This document shows, in pieces, positions 35,996 to 47,436 of a stretch of 64,000 bases of DNA (positions are counted from its first letter, which is position 1; every line of letters begins with the position of its first letter). A program made the position numbers and the translations under genes. The DNA is from Lojkania enalia (lineage: Eukaryota; Ascomycota; Dothideomycetes; Pleosporales), in contig ML986613.1 of assembly GCA_010094045.1 (NCBI GenBank), positions 248,001 through 312,000 of the forward strand. The letters are read 5' to 3'. The notes under the pieces are model-generated. The model was not told the origin of the DNA and ran no database searches. It saw nothing but the letters and a program-made list of their open reading frames with translations.

Positions 35996-37054
35996 ATGAA
36001 TATCTCGGGGACTGTAAATGTCTTTCGGCTGATAAGGGATCCGGCTCTGTGCCTACCTCAACATACCGTTTCCACATTCAATCATCTCCCGGTTCCGCTG
36101 TCGAAGGCATTCACCCAAAAAGATGGGCAGAAAGAGGTAGATATCCGGGCAGTGATTCTGGATAAGGACAATTGCTTTGCTGTCCCGCATTCAAATGAGG
36201 TGTACAAGCCTTATTGTGTAAGATCATGAAAAGTTCCAAATTTCACATCTCGAAACATAATGTTTATTTCATTCATCTGTAGCACGCTTTTTATATCTAC
36301 CTAATTTCTGTGTGAATCTACATGGTCCTTTTTTTCTGCTTTCATTATTTCACACCAATAGTTTAATATCTTTGAATTACATTGAATCTCTTCTCCCAAT
36401 ACTCTGAGTTCATATCTCACCCTTCCCCCAGGACAAATTCCAAGAACTCCGCCGTGCCTACCCCGGCTCCAAACTCCTTATAGTCTCCAATACCGCCGGC
36501 ACCGCCTCCGACAAGCACTTATCCGAAGCCATCCTCCTCGAGAAAAACACCGGCGTCAAAGTCCTCCAACACTCCACAAAAGTAAGACCCCAACGCCACC
36601 ACCTCTTTGCCTCCAAAACAATTCTTCCCCTTCATGTTCTTCCTCCACCGTCCATTCCACACACCATCCTCAAAAATTTCTCTAAAACCCTGCTAAAGAG
36701 CCTTAGAAGCCCGGATGCAAGTCCGAAGTCCTCACTTATCTAGCCTCCCAGCCAGACTCCGGCGTCACGAACCCCTCTCAAATCGCTGTAGTAGGCGACC
36801 GCCTATTCACAGACATCATGATGGCCAATATGATGGGCGGCTACGGGTTCTGGGTCAGAGACGGTATCATCGAGCGAAAGAGTTTCGTAAGTTATTCCTT
36901 CGTAAAAGATACATGAGGACCATAGAGATGAGTATGTAGTTAAGTGAGTGCTGATCGCTTTGTGGCACAGTTTGCACGGGTGGAAGACAGACTGGCGACA
37001 TTTCTCTTGAAGAGGGGCTACGTTGCGCCGGATCCGCAGAGCCAATTCGAGTAA
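35996..37054 (+). CDS. GEP4: Mitochondrial phosphatidylglycerophosphatase Gep4
   Basis: Exons 35996-36217, 36432-36581, 36707-36886 and 36971-37054 give 211 residues. HAD-superfamily motif I is D56-K-D58-N in RAVILDKDNCF (nucleophile and acid/base Asp). The later blocks are LLIVSNTAGT (motif II Ser/Asn) and IAVVGDRLFTDIMMAN (motif IV), all in order. Gep4 removes the phosphate of phosphatidylglycerophosphate at the matrix side of the inner mitochondrial membrane, a step of cardiolipin synthesis. The introns (214, 125 and 84 nt) are long for this window. Exon 1 ends ...YKPYC before a GTAAGA donor. Confidence 0.92.
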
Positions 37055-37249
37055 ACAAGTTCACATTGACACGAGGGAGATTTGATACCCTATTGTACTA
37101 TAAATGTTGTACCGCTATTGTAAGCTAACGTGCGATGCCCCAGAGTATTCAACCACCACGCAGTCTAATCCTCACGTCCTATTGAAGGATATTCGGGCCC
37201 GGTTTATAGATATAATACAAGTCCTGCGTTCCGAAAATATTACAAACAC

Positions 37250-39045
37250 TTACCGCCTCCCGAGTTTCCACCTTGCTATCCTAGTCTGGATGTCATCCCA
37301 CTGGAAATCCCTTCTCCTCAGCCCCTCCTGCTCGCCTTCCTGAAGAACCACTGTTGGTGCCCCGCTTCCATTCCCCTTATTCCTGACCTCCCCTCTAAAC
37401 ACCTGCCTCGCCACTCTCCTCAAATCCTTCACCGTCACTGCCTCAATCTGTTTACACATCTCTTTAACCCCGATCTTGCGGCCATGAACCTGTACCTGTC
37501 GTCCTAGGTCCTCAAGCTCCACCATTCGACTTTCCAAGTTCATGAGTAGCGAAGATCTCAATTGATTCTTCGCGCGCTGGACCTCTCCCTCCTTTAGCGC
37601 TTGGAATCCAGTTTCTTCACCTAGCGCATTGAGCTCCCGACACATGACCTCCAGCATTTGTGCTACCTGTGCCGGCGCACATGAAGCCGCAATTCCGAAG
37701 AGACCAGAGTCGGTGTATGAGTGGTTGAACGCCATGCAAGATTCAATCCATCCATGCTGGTTCAACACGTTCGTGTAGAGGCGAGAGTACATGCCCTTTC
37801 CAGGACCACCAGCGCTGAAAGATCCGCCACCACCAAGAAGGGTTTGGAGGGTTGCAAGGGCATAGATATCGGGCGAATCGATCGGAAGAGCTTCGAAGGC
37901 GAGATGGATGTGTGATAGACGAGGGAGAGCGGGGTTTAGAGGTGGTGGTATGGGAGGGAGGGTCAGGAAGCCGCCGGTGTATGCTGATGGAATAGATGTA
38001 TCGATCGGTGGAAAGTCAAGAGGGGCATCAAGTGAGGTATTTACGGAGGCGTGGGAGGTTGCCGATGTCGAGAGGTTCTTGAAAAAAGGTATCTTAGAAA
38101 ACAATTTGGAGGTTTGGGGAGGAGCGCCGGCGGGGGTTGGGTGTGATGCTGTAAAGGAAGGTTGCGACGATGTGGATAATATTGTGCTGTCTTCACCTAC
38201 ACCGATCAGTGAGGGGCCAATGCCCTTCTTCATGTCTCCAAAATATTGCTCCGTCAACTGCACGGCCTCTTCGTGATTCACGCCGGCGAAGGCAATTACC
38301 ATCCTTTCCGGCTTGTAGAACTGTTTGCGATATGCCTCGACTACGTCCCGATTGATGAATGGAAGCCTCTCCTTCGGACATAGCAAGGGGTTTCCAAGCG
38401 TGTTGTCCCTGTACGCGGCCATATGTACCAGCTCTGGCAGTATTAGCTCCGGCTTTGACCATATCTCTCCAATCTCGTAATCTGCCGTCTCTAGCTGCTG
38501 TTGAACTTCATCTTCTGTGATAAGCGGATCGCGAATTGTCTCGGCTAGCAGGCCAACGGTTGTAGGAACAGCCGAGTTGAAGGTTGCGCTTTGGTACATG
38601 AGGGATTCTCGCGATGAGGCGCACTGGATGTTTCCGCCGAGCGACTCCATCTTTTCTAGCATCTCATCATACATGGTTTGTTTTGTTGATTTGAATGCTA
38701 GCCGATCTATAATATGGCTTACTCCCCGCAGCGCATCGTTCTCATATCTTGAGCCCGCATCGACATAAACTCCAATGCCCGAAAAATGCCCAGGGAGGGC
38801 TTCAGTCGCAACGCGGATGCCATTCGGAAGGGTTGTGATCTTATCTAGTTCTGCGGGATCCTATGCAAACGCTAGTCAGAACGACTCGTTCACAAGTCGA
38901 GATTAAAGGGAGGCATTCGAACCTTTTCTTCGGCAACGACGGTCGCCAAACCCCTACGGCCTGCGCATACCGGGGCAGTTCTCAGGGAAAGGGCAGCCCG
39001 CTGCAGACTTCGCGATAACGGTCGAAGGGAACGAGGCCGCAACAT
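37250..39045 (-). CDS. MAS2: Mitochondrial processing peptidase alpha subunit
   Basis: Exons 39045-38923 and 38860-37250 (62-nt intron) give 577 residues. Exon 1 encodes an Arg/Ser/Leu-rich presequence (MLRPRSLRPLSRSLQRAALS), as expected for a matrix protein. The M16 fold follows: LPNGIRVATEALPGHFSGIG, then FKSTKQTMYDEML where the beta subunit has its zinc motif; the alpha subunit lacks that motif, as here. The glycine-rich substrate loop GGGGSFSAGGPGKGMYS lies near residue 390. A low-complexity insert of about 60 residues (near 265-325) precedes the second M16 domain. With MPP-beta it cleaves presequences in the matrix. It is convergent with GEP4, with 195 bp between the genes. Confidence 0.93.
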
Positions 39046-39877
39046 GACCGAATTGGGTGATCAAAAGTATGAGCTGGGTGTGAGAGCTGCTTCCGGCGGT
39101 CGGAGAAATTTCACCAAAAGGCTGGGCATTCCGTCCACAGGTGGATAAGCAGACGTGGGTCGTGCCTTACCAAGACCAGGGATATAGACTATACCTAGTT
39201 AGTACATGCGCTCAAGCCCTCAGCACGTGCTAGCCCATTCCAGCCCGCCTGCAGCAGCAGACCAGCAACGCATGAACTTGCCACCTCGCTCAGCTGGCGG
39301 AGGTCGAAACAGCGGGTGGCCAGGCCGCAGGGCTTATCAGACTCATGATAACATAACCGTCTCGTGAATGCCCTTCTTTAACCAACCCTGGACTGCTTCC
39401 CATGACCATGCGTTGCCTTATACGAGCCTATACCTACGAGTAGGTAGCAATGCTCTGGAGGTACTGCTTAGGCCTTAACTGATAACCTGCCCATTTCGAG
39501 TACTTCAAGTGGGCGTGATTTTTATAATAACAAAGTCTCAAATTTACATCCTGAAGCCGGCAAAACGCTATAAGGTCCTTTGTGCTGTGGCCTCATGCCA
39601 CTGTCTGTTTACTATCTGGGTAGTACTTGGACTGATAGCCCTCCGGCCCTCGTGCTATCGCTGCTACAGTGCTAACTACTTCTCCACTCGTTTGCAGCTA
39701 GCCTTGGCTGCCCAGCCCCCCATCCTCTGCTGCCTCACTTCCGCCGCAGACCTTTGCCAACGGAATCGCCGTCGCACCCCGTTCCCAGTAAATCATCGCG
39801 CCTGCATTATCGCCTTCACAGCCGCGACCGGAGCGCCTGTGAATCCGCCTTGCAGGCTGCCCTTCAAATACTCCCTC
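39046..39877. promoter_or_regulatory. Divergent region MAS2/DMA1
   Basis: 832 bp between the two starts. A plus-strand frame is open from 39509 into DMA1 but without family similarity before ATG 39878, so it is treated as leader. Confidence 0.45.
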
Positions 39878-41708
39878 ATGTTTACAACCCCAGCCCCGGT
39901 CGCCCCAACAGTATCTGCTACCACCGTCTCCCCGACGTCCCCATCGCCACGTCCAAGTCGACTGCGCGGCCTCAGCTACTTGAGGAGCTATACACACAAC
40001 CTACACTTGCACGCTGCCGGCAGCGCATCAGGAGGGGCTTCACGTGCTGAACCAGGGGCCGCCCAGGAGCCTCCGTCGCAGACAACGAAAAGCAACCGTC
40101 CACGCGCCGCAAGCACGACCCCGCCCGCCTCGCCGTCATCAACCTCGATTCCCGCTGCTCCTGCTGGCCCAAGTGGCTTTTCGAGCCCCATTATTTCCGC
40201 TTCAGTCACCAGTACAATGACCCGAACTCGCTCGGAAACCGCTGCACCGCAACTCATTGTGCGCAATCAGTCCGGTCCGACCCCAGCGTCGACGCCGTCG
40301 ATATCAGGCATGGATAACGGTATACCTGCGAGCAATGGGCATGCGACCGACAAACATTTACCATCGATAAGGTTCATTCCACACCAAGACCCGCGTGCCG
40401 GCCGGCCATCGCTTCAGTTCCCGACCATAACTCGAACCTTACCGGACGAGTCCGCTGTTATCCGTGTGGGGAGATATTCGGAAAGGGACAATCTGCCGGA
40501 AATTCAAGCTAGTGGCCCCTCAGCTGCGGCTGTTGGCTTCAAGTCGAAGGTGGTCAGCCGGAAACATTGTGAGCTGTGGTGTAAAGACTCGCAATGGTAC
40601 ATCAAGGACGTAAAAAGTTCCTCCGGTACCTTTTTGAACCACATCAGGTTAAGCCAGCCAAATGTGGAGTCAAAGCCTTTTAAACTCAAGGACGGTGATA
40701 TTATACAGTTGGGCATAGATTTTCGTGGCGGCGAAGAAATGATATTTAGATGTGTGAAGATACGCGTTGAATGCAACCGTGGATGGCAGCAAGCATTGAA
40801 TACGTTCAAGTAAGTTCAATGGCTAGGACGCGAACGAACCTCATGGCTCATACTCCCTAGCAAACAAACCCACCAGCGACTACGCAATCTTGCGAAGACT
40901 ACCAAGAAAGACGACGACAATGCTTCAACGCATACCTCCGAGTGCTCCATTTGCCTCATGTCTATTGCGGTATGTCTCGAGATGACTGCTTCGTATGTCA
41001 TCGCTAATAGCTCTACTTTAGCCCTGCCAATCGTTATTTGTGGCACCATGTTCGCATGTTTGGCATTATAAGTGCATACGACCCATCCTCAATGGCCCAA
41101 CCTGGCCCAACTTCTTATGCCCCAATTGCCGTGCAGTTGCCGATCTCGAAGCTGATGTTGAAGACCCTGGCGAGTTCGAAGAATGGGATGATGAAGTTGC
41201 CGAAGCCAACGGTGAGAAGCAGGAAAGTGAACCCCAGGAAGATCGCCACATCACACCCCGGGCCTCCACCATGGGTCTAGCCAACGGTGACCAAACGAAT
41301 GCCAGTGGACAAATTAGCCTCATGGATCTCGAAAACGCCCTGTCAAATGTCAACATCATTGATTCCTTAAATGGCATTGCTAACCAACCCGTGCAGTCCG
41401 CTAATCCTGCTACGCCTCCTCAGCGTTTGATATCTCCTACTCCGTCGTCTTCAATAACTCAACCTGTTGCAATAAACGTTACTGCTAGCAATGAATTTTC
41501 CGGCCTCTCTCCCTTGCGCCACACGGAGCCCAATGGTTTAAGCCCCGAGCGTGCCCCTGAATGCCCTATGACGCCCCGGAACGATGCGGGACCCTTCGTC
41601 CTCGACGGCAGCGCCGGAAGAGCATCCAACCTCCGCTCCCGTGACTCAGACTCAGCTACCTCCGGAAGCACGACAGCGCCGATACTTCCCCCCTTGCAAA
41701 TGGACTAG
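39878..41708 (+). CDS. DMA1: FHA-RING E3 ubiquitin ligase, Dma1 type
   Basis: Exons 39878-40809, 40861-40969 and 41022-41708 (introns 51 and 52 nt) give 575 residues. After a Ser/Thr/Pro-rich start (SRLRGLSYLRSY is the conserved family piece) comes an FHA domain at about residues 190-300: IRVGRYSERD, then SRKHCELWCKDSQWYIKD and SSSGTFLNHIRLS, the phosphothreonine-binding loops. A RING finger spans the second splice: ECSICLMSIA, then APCSHVWHYKCIRPIL, then LCPNCR (about 338-385). The C-terminus is disordered. Dma1/Dma2 proteins and the vertebrate homologue RNF8 act in mitotic checkpoint and septation control. Start chosen at MFTTPAPVAP because the frame upstream lacks family similarity. Confidence 0.9.
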
Positions 41709-42343
41709 CCACAAACTCACTACCATTTTCTCGCAATTACATTATTTCTGTATATTTGGAAATCAGTTGTTTCGGGCATTTGCAGGAGTCTGTGGAATGA
41801 ATTGAATGTTTACGGCTCAGTCTTTACCACTGCATATATGGAACCGGCGCTAGTGGGTGGCTCGACTTATTTTTGTTTCTCGTCGAACCGCTCCCTCGTA
41901 TTGGTTATTGGCATTGCGTACGTTCGGCATAAGTGCGAAGGGCTTCTCGATGCATGGAGATAATACTGCTTGGATAGCAAACCCGCTTTTGAGTATAGCT
42001 GTTGTAGGAGTTTTGAGTCAGATGTGGACGTCAAAATAGCATCGGATTTTTACTTTTATGAAAGGTGATCTTGTTGCAGTGGTGACTATATATGTGTATG
42101 TACGGGATGTGACCTGGCCCCCTTCGCACAGTTTCTTAACTACAGTTTACGTGTCTGAAAAAAGAAAACTCCACCCGCTATGCAATGATAAGCTTTCAAA
42201 TGCTAACACACCTACGTATTTGTTCTCTCGAGAAGTGAAAGATTTCGCTTCCGGAGTTAACAATCTTTCAATATGAAGCACGCACTGTTTCCCTCACCTT
42301 ATCGCTTGCTCACGCAAACCCGCAAACACAACCAGCCAACCGC
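41709..42343. other. Convergent 3' region DMA1/bestrophin
   Basis: 635 bp holding the 3' UTRs of two convergent genes. Short open frames only; nothing recognised. Confidence 0.5.
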
Positions 42344-43580
42344 TTAATCAAACATACCACCAAGCCCTTCACTCCTCCCGTCCGCCTTCGCCCTCCACTC
42401 ATCCAACAGCACCATGAGCTCCTGCCGCGTGTCCTCTATGATGCCATCCATCTTGATATCGTTCTTATCGTAGCCGAAGGGGTCTTCGAGCTGGACGCCA
42501 ATGCCTTCTATACCGTACAGTGTGAAAGCAACGATGGCAACGATGGGGACAGACCACCAGCCGTAGTCGTCCACGATAGCGAAGGGGAGCACGCAGTTGA
42601 AGAGGAGGAGGACTTGTTTTTGGTGGATCCTGAAGTGCTTGTTAGCGCAAATACCCATTGGAAAAAAAAAAGGGGGGGGGGAAGGAAGGGAGAAATGAAA
42701 AGAAGGGTACGTAAGAATGGTTGGAGTTGAGGATTGGGGGTCGAAGGTACTGCGAGGGGGAAGGGAGGGGTTCTTACATGTGCGCGACCGGGATAGGTGT
42801 CGTGCGAATGGTCTCCATCTTGCCGTACGCATCGACGAGCGAGTTGATCTGCACGGTCATTTGGCTAGCTTGCGGGCCGTGGAACCAGCCTCGCTCGAAA
42901 CCCCGCCGTATATAACTTTCTACTAGTATAGTTAATTGTAGTGGGAGCGAGAGGCCCTGGTCCTCATACCCCATCAATCCATCCGGTAGCAACGATATGT
43001 ATTCCGCCTTCGCAGTATGTATGCCGTTGCCCTCGCCATCGAAAGAGGGACGCCGCGAAGTAGAGGGGCGACTGCTGGGCGGATAGGAGGCGAGGGACGC
43101 GGGCGGGATGTTGAATTCTGCGCGGAGATTGTGCTTTATGGCATAGAGGATTGCGACGAGGACGCGAACGATCTTCTCCGTGTCTTGTTTCTCCTCTTCG
43201 GTCAACTTGCTGCCCTCTCCTTTTCCTCTGGCGCTAACCAAGAATCCGCGAGCGAGGTTCCGTACGCTTGTTCCGATTGTTGTGAGGCAGTTGCGACCCG
43301 TCCAGAACCGATCGTAGGATGTCCCGTTCCGGAAGACGAGCATGAGACCTACGACGATGGAGAGGGAGGGAATGATGGTTGCGGGGAGGCCCACGCTGCC
43401 GGCGACATAACGGTCTAGGTATACGACTAGGACTGTGAAGAGCGAGTGGAGGAGCACGGGAATGACGATTATGCTATGGATTGCGCCTTTTGCGAAGCGA
43501 AGGACAAGGGGAAGACGTCGGGGTTTATGACGTGTTGCGTGGGCGAGTGGGTAGGTTGGGCGGCGGACATGAGGAGACAT
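42344..43580 (-). CDS. Bestrophin-family anion channel
   Basis: Exons 43580-42778 and 42629-42344 give 362 residues. The family blocks are IIPSLSIVVGLMLVFRNGTSYDRFWTGR (read in two parts: VVGLMLVFRNGTSYDRF, then WTGRNCLTTIGT) and, after the splice, HQKQVLLLFNCVLPFAIVDD and YGIEGIGVQLEDPFGYDKND, the signature C-terminal motif of the bestrophin/RFP-TM family. Four membrane segments are predicted. Fungal members are thought to be plasma-membrane anion channels. The 148-nt intron is unusual: on the plus strand it contains a run of 10 A then 10 G (42662-42681), so transcripts carry a C10T10 tract. Confidence 0.88.
42662..42681. repeat. A10G10 mononucleotide tract in the bestrophin intron
   Basis: Ten A followed by ten G on the plus strand; on the transcript strand this is C10T10, a strong polypyrimidine tract about 30 nt upstream of the acceptor. 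Liable to length change and to sequencing error. Confidence 0.75.
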
Positions 43581-44329
43581 GTTTGCTCAATCACATAGAC
43601 AAAGGAAATGGGGCGTGGCGAGTGTGTTTCTGGGGCTGCGAGAGGCAGAATGGGAGTGTAGATATGAGATATGGGTGGTCAATTGGGAGACGTGGAATTG
43701 AGGGTCTGTTGGTAGGCTGGTTGGCGGGCCTGGTTTTAGGTGGGGACAGATCTAAGGCGTGGGGATTGATGGCGTTTCAGAGCCCTTGTCCAGTTCGGGC
43801 CCAAGCTTCAGCACGTTGATGTCATTTGCAATATGACCTGTCTCGTGCGAGCGGTTGGGAATCCGGGGCTGCTGCTTGTTTGGTTTCATGGCTAGGCGTG
43901 CCCTTTGTAGCTGTCAGCGCATCAGGGGTAATGCGAACAGGCACATTCACGTGCGAGCCTTGGATTTGGAGGTGAGATGATAGACAGGGTATAGCACGTG
44001 AACACGCATTTGTGGGGCAGGGATCTTTTATCCAACCTCGGCGAAAGGTTATCAGTCGCGTCGACCCCAGAATTTGTGAGCCTTGTGCCTCCATTTCACT
44101 TGAGCAATGTAAGAACTCGCTGCTAACGTCTCCTAATAAATAACCCTTCCCTTATTCCCATTCCCTATAACATCTTGCATCTCGTCATCTTTCTTTCCTA
44201 CTCGGGCGTCCTCCTGGCTGCGGGTTGATCGACTTTAAATCTGCAACATCGATAACACCCGATTATTATGATATCTAGTTATCAACTTTAAGCTCTGAAG
44301 CAGGCAAACGGCCTTGAGCAACCCCAGAG
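43581..44329. promoter_or_regulatory. Divergent region bestrophin/PEX11
   Basis: 749 bp between starts. CT-rich leader sequence precedes the PEX11-like start. No assigned sites. Confidence 0.4.
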
Positions 44330-45346
44330 ATGCTCTCAGACACCCACCCCACAAAGACTACAACGATGCCCCCCGACCCCGCCATCGAACCCCCAACATC
44401 CACCCCTTCCGCACCGCCCAACCCCCAACCAAGCTCAAACAACTTACGAAACTTCCGCCTCCATGTCCTTAAAATACTCTCCCGCATCCTCGCCAAAACA
44501 GACATCACTCTCCTACGCCTATCCCACTTCTTCAGCTCCCCTACCAGCACAGACGCTCTTCTCTGCACCCTATCCTACACCCTCGAACTCCTGCACGCCC
44601 TCTTCTCCCGCCTACTAACCCGCTACCTCACTACGCTCGCAACCTCCCTCGCTACCAAAGCCGATGCCTTCCTCCTACCCGGCGAATCCCTCATCGCAAC
44701 ACTCCCCACGCCAAAGAGCACGAAGTGGCTCGCTCAAGCCGTTCGCAGCACAAAATCGTTGGCAGAAACAATCGGCGACTTCCGCATCTTCGTCCGCTTG
44801 TGGGGCCTCGCTGGACTATACACATGGGCGCGGTCGACGTATGCGGCGCCGCTTGCCAGAGATGCGAGGACGGGGGATAGGGTGGTGAGGGGTGTGGTGT
44901 GGGCACAAATAGCGTCGTGCGTCCTCTTTCAGGTCCTAGAGAATGGCGCCTATCTCTCTTCCAAAGGAGTGCTGACGGGTGAGGCGTGGGCCGGCGAAGC
45001 GGGCAAGGTCCGGGAGACCAGGTGGTGGGTGTGGAGCTCGAGGTTTTGGGCTGCGCATGTTGGGTTAGAGTTTGTAAGGCTGTGGGCGTTGTGGCGGCTC
45101 AATAGGAAGAGGGAGGGTGAGGAGGAGAAGGAGAAGGATGGCGAGAAGGAGGGGAAGTTGATTAGAGAGCAGAGGAAGAGGGAGGATTGGGTGTGGTGGA
45201 GAGATTTGGTATCGAATGTGGCGTATTTTCCTATGACGCTGCATTGGAGTGTTGAGGAGGGGATCCTAAGTGATTTGGGGGTTGGAGCACTTGGAGCGGT
45301 TGCGGGCGGTGCACTACTCGTCGATGCTTGGAAGCAGACGGCGTGA
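44330..45346 (+). CDS. Pex11-like peroxisomal membrane protein
   Basis: Intronless, 338 residues (an alternative ATG lies at 44366). After a Pro/Ser-rich head the PEX11 fold is visible: LLCTLSYTLELLHALFSRL, then STKSLAETIGDFRIFVRLWG, ending in a hydrophobic C-terminal segment LGALGAVAGGALLVDAWK. The pattern is closest to fungal Pex11C-type proteins, which act in peroxisome elongation and division from the peroxisomal membrane. A Glu/Lys-rich run (EGEEEKEKDGEKEGK, about residues 263-277) sits in the loop before the last segment. It is convergent with the SprT-like gene, 239 bp away. Confidence 0.78.
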   Translation: MLSDTHPTKTTTMPPDPAIEPPTSTPSAPPNPQPSSNNLRNFRLHVLKILSRILAKTDITLLRLSHFFSSPTSTDALLCTLSYTLELLHALFSRLLTRYLTTLATSLATKADAFLLPGESLIATLPTPKSTKWLAQAVRSTKSLAETIGDFRIFVRLWGLAGLYTWARSTYAAPLARDARTGDRVVRGVVWAQIASCVLFQVLENGAYLSSKGVLTGEAWAGEAGKVRETRWWVWSSRFWAAHVGLEFVRLWALWRLNRKREGEEEKEKDGEKEGKLIREQRKREDWVWWRDLVSNVAYFPMTLHWSVEEGILSDLGVGALGAVAGGALLVDAWKQTA

Positions 45347-45585
45347 TGCCATTTCTGTATTTCTCTTTTCTCAAGGTATCGAAAGAATCATGGCAGGATG
45401 TTCGGAAGGAAAATGATACCACATAGACTTCAACCTTCTAGAATGCAAATAATATTCACTGCATAAGAGAGCCATAACCCTATACAAATCATAACTCACC
45501 GAAAAGAATGATAACACCCACACTTCTCGATCTTTATACCGGGCCAAACGAAAACATACCCGAGCATTCCTCTCTCTAAGATACT

Positions 45586-47436
45586 CTAATACAACCACCT
45601 CTCATCCTCAAACCTCTCCGCAAACCCCGGTCCCACCCTCTCAAACCCAAACCTCACAGGACCCACCACCATTGGCTCTTGCCTAAACCCATCATATCCG
45701 CCAAACCTCTCCATCTCATCCGTCAAATACCTCTGCGGCATGCCCATCGCTGGCGCCAACCCCAACGGCCCCGCCATCCCCATCCCCACACTAGGAGAAT
45801 ACGTCCTAGGCACCACGCTCCCCCAACTCGGACTCATCCTCCCATCCCTCATCAGACTCTCTCTCGCCTTCAAAACATCAATCTCTAGCGCGCCACAGCG
45901 GGGCACGAGATCGAAGAACCTTTCTCGAAACGACAAGTCCTGCTCCAGCTTAACAATATTCGGGGGATCGGCGCCGTATCTCTTGATGCGTGTGATGCCT
46001 GCAAACTCCTCGTCGCCGGCGGCACGGGTCAGGAACTTGCGCCCCCAGTCCCTGAGCTCCGGGTCCGGTTCGCCGCCCTCGTATAGCGCCTTCAGCACGG
46101 TGATAGGGTCCTCGTGCGTGATGTACTGGGCGCGCAGCCGGTCGAGCGCTACGCCTTTGACGTCGTCGAAGCACATTTCGCCCGCGGCTTTGAACAGCCG
46201 GATATCTGTGAGGAGGTAGGGCGGAGAGTCCTCGTGCACGGCCTCGATGATCGGCGGTCCGTTCTTTCCAGACGCCGTCACGGGTTGGATGTCTGGGGAG
46301 TAGTTGTCTGTGTGCAGCAGCTCGAGCAGCGTCATGAAGGTTTCTTTGGAGACTTCCTCGGGCACTTTGAGGAAGCGGGTTTTGCCGCAGTCAAAGGCTC
46401 GGCGTACACAGAGATAGTTATCGATTAGGTCGCCGGAGATTTGCACAGGCTTGTCGTCGAAGAGAAATTCTACGGAGTCTGTGGATGGGGTGGCGAGGTC
46501 GCTGGCTCGGTGTACTTGTTCAAGGTTATGCCGTCGATGGTTGTAGATTAGGACTGTGGGCTTTTGAACCGTTTCGGGGAGGTCGAGTAGCGGGGCGCAG
46601 GCGCTGCGGTAGAAATCTTCAATGTCTGCTTCAGGGATCACGGGCACGTCTGAGAAGCAGTAACTACGGAACCATTTCGGGGGGTGTCGAGGGGGAGGTC
46701 GGGGATGGTATTCGTCATAGTAGGATCGGTACGGGAGGGGATGTCCAAAACCGATCGGGAGTGGCTTTCCGTAGGCCCCAGATAATGTCTTAATTGTGTT
46801 GGCAATCTTGCCGAAGTGCAGTCCATGACTGAGACGTCCATAGGCTACCTCCTTTTCATCCTGAGGCCCGCAGGCGACAAGGAAGTAGGCATGGATCATG
46901 TGATGAATAAGATTAGCAATAATATCCCTAGAGGTAGCTTGCTGAAGCAAGTCGTCGTTCAGCACAATTGATATACGCTGCACTTTCCGATTAGGACCCC
47001 GGCCGTGGGTGCAAGTAGTGCCAGAGATATCGTGCCCTAGCTTTCTGATATCCAGGTAGACAGCACCTTTAAGATGGTTTGCAAAAAGGATCTCATCAAG
47101 GGCGTTGAAGACTAAATACGGGAGTTCCTGGAGACGGCCTCCATTGAAACTCTCCTGGGCTCTAGATCGAATGGCTCTGAGTGTTTTCGCAGCATCGGGT
47201 GAATTGCCAGCGTCCAAGTGATCTACAAGGAAAGCAGTAGCGAAATCAAGATTCCACCCTAGATTTCGGTCGCATCTTGCTCTTTCGTTTCTTAGACGTG
47301 ATACAGCATTATTGGATGATGGTTGCTCAAAAGTGGACTGTCGTCGGTATAAATCAGGGTCAGAGGAGTATGGAGAATGTGGAAATCCCACCGTGGTGCG
47401 ATCACGAAATGGGACGAGCGAGTTGATGTATGTCAT
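45586..47436 (-). CDS. SprT-like domain protein with altered zinc motif and BTB-like region
   Basis: Intronless, 616 residues from ATG 47436 (the open frame extends 12 codons further but only to a TTG). An SprT-like domain lies at about residues 90-240: LPYLVFNALDEILFANHL, a beta strand ISIVLN, and IANLIHHMIHAYFLVACG. Where active SprT/Spartan proteases have HExxH, this has H178-H-M-I-H182, so the catalytic Glu is His. About residues 335-480 resemble a BTB/POZ fold (VEFLFDDKPVQISGDLI, RFLKVPEEVSKETFMTLLEL, FKAAGEMCFDDVKGVALDRL). The tail is Pro/Gly/Met-rich. Probably a non-proteolytic scaffold; role unknown. Confidence 0.75.
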   Translation of the reverse strand: MTYINSLVPFRDRTTVGFPHSPYSSDPDLYRRQSTFEQPSSNNAVSRLRNERARCDRNLGWNLDFATAFLVDHLDAGNSPDAAKTLRAIRSRAQESFNGGRLQELPYLVFNALDEILFANHLKGAVYLDIRKLGHDISGTTCTHGRGPNRKVQRISIVLNDDLLQQATSRDIIANLIHHMIHAYFLVACGPQDEKEVAYGRLSHGLHFGKIANTIKTLSGAYGKPLPIGFGHPLPYRSYYDEYHPRPPPRHPPKWFRSYCFSDVPVIPEADIEDFYRSACAPLLDLPETVQKPTVLIYNHRRHNLEQVHRASDLATPSTDSVEFLFDDKPVQISGDLIDNYLCVRRAFDCGKTRFLKVPEEVSKETFMTLLELLHTDNYSPDIQPVTASGKNGPPIIEAVHEDSPPYLLTDIRLFKAAGEMCFDDVKGVALDRLRAQYITHEDPITVLKALYEGGEPDPELRDWGRKFLTRAAGDEEFAGITRIKRYGADPPNIVKLEQDLSFRERFFDLVPRCGALEIDVLKARESLMRDGRMSPSWGSVVPRTYSPSVGMGMAGPLGLAPAMGMPQRYLTDEMERFGGYDGFRQEPMVVGPVRFGFERVGPGFAERFEDERWLY

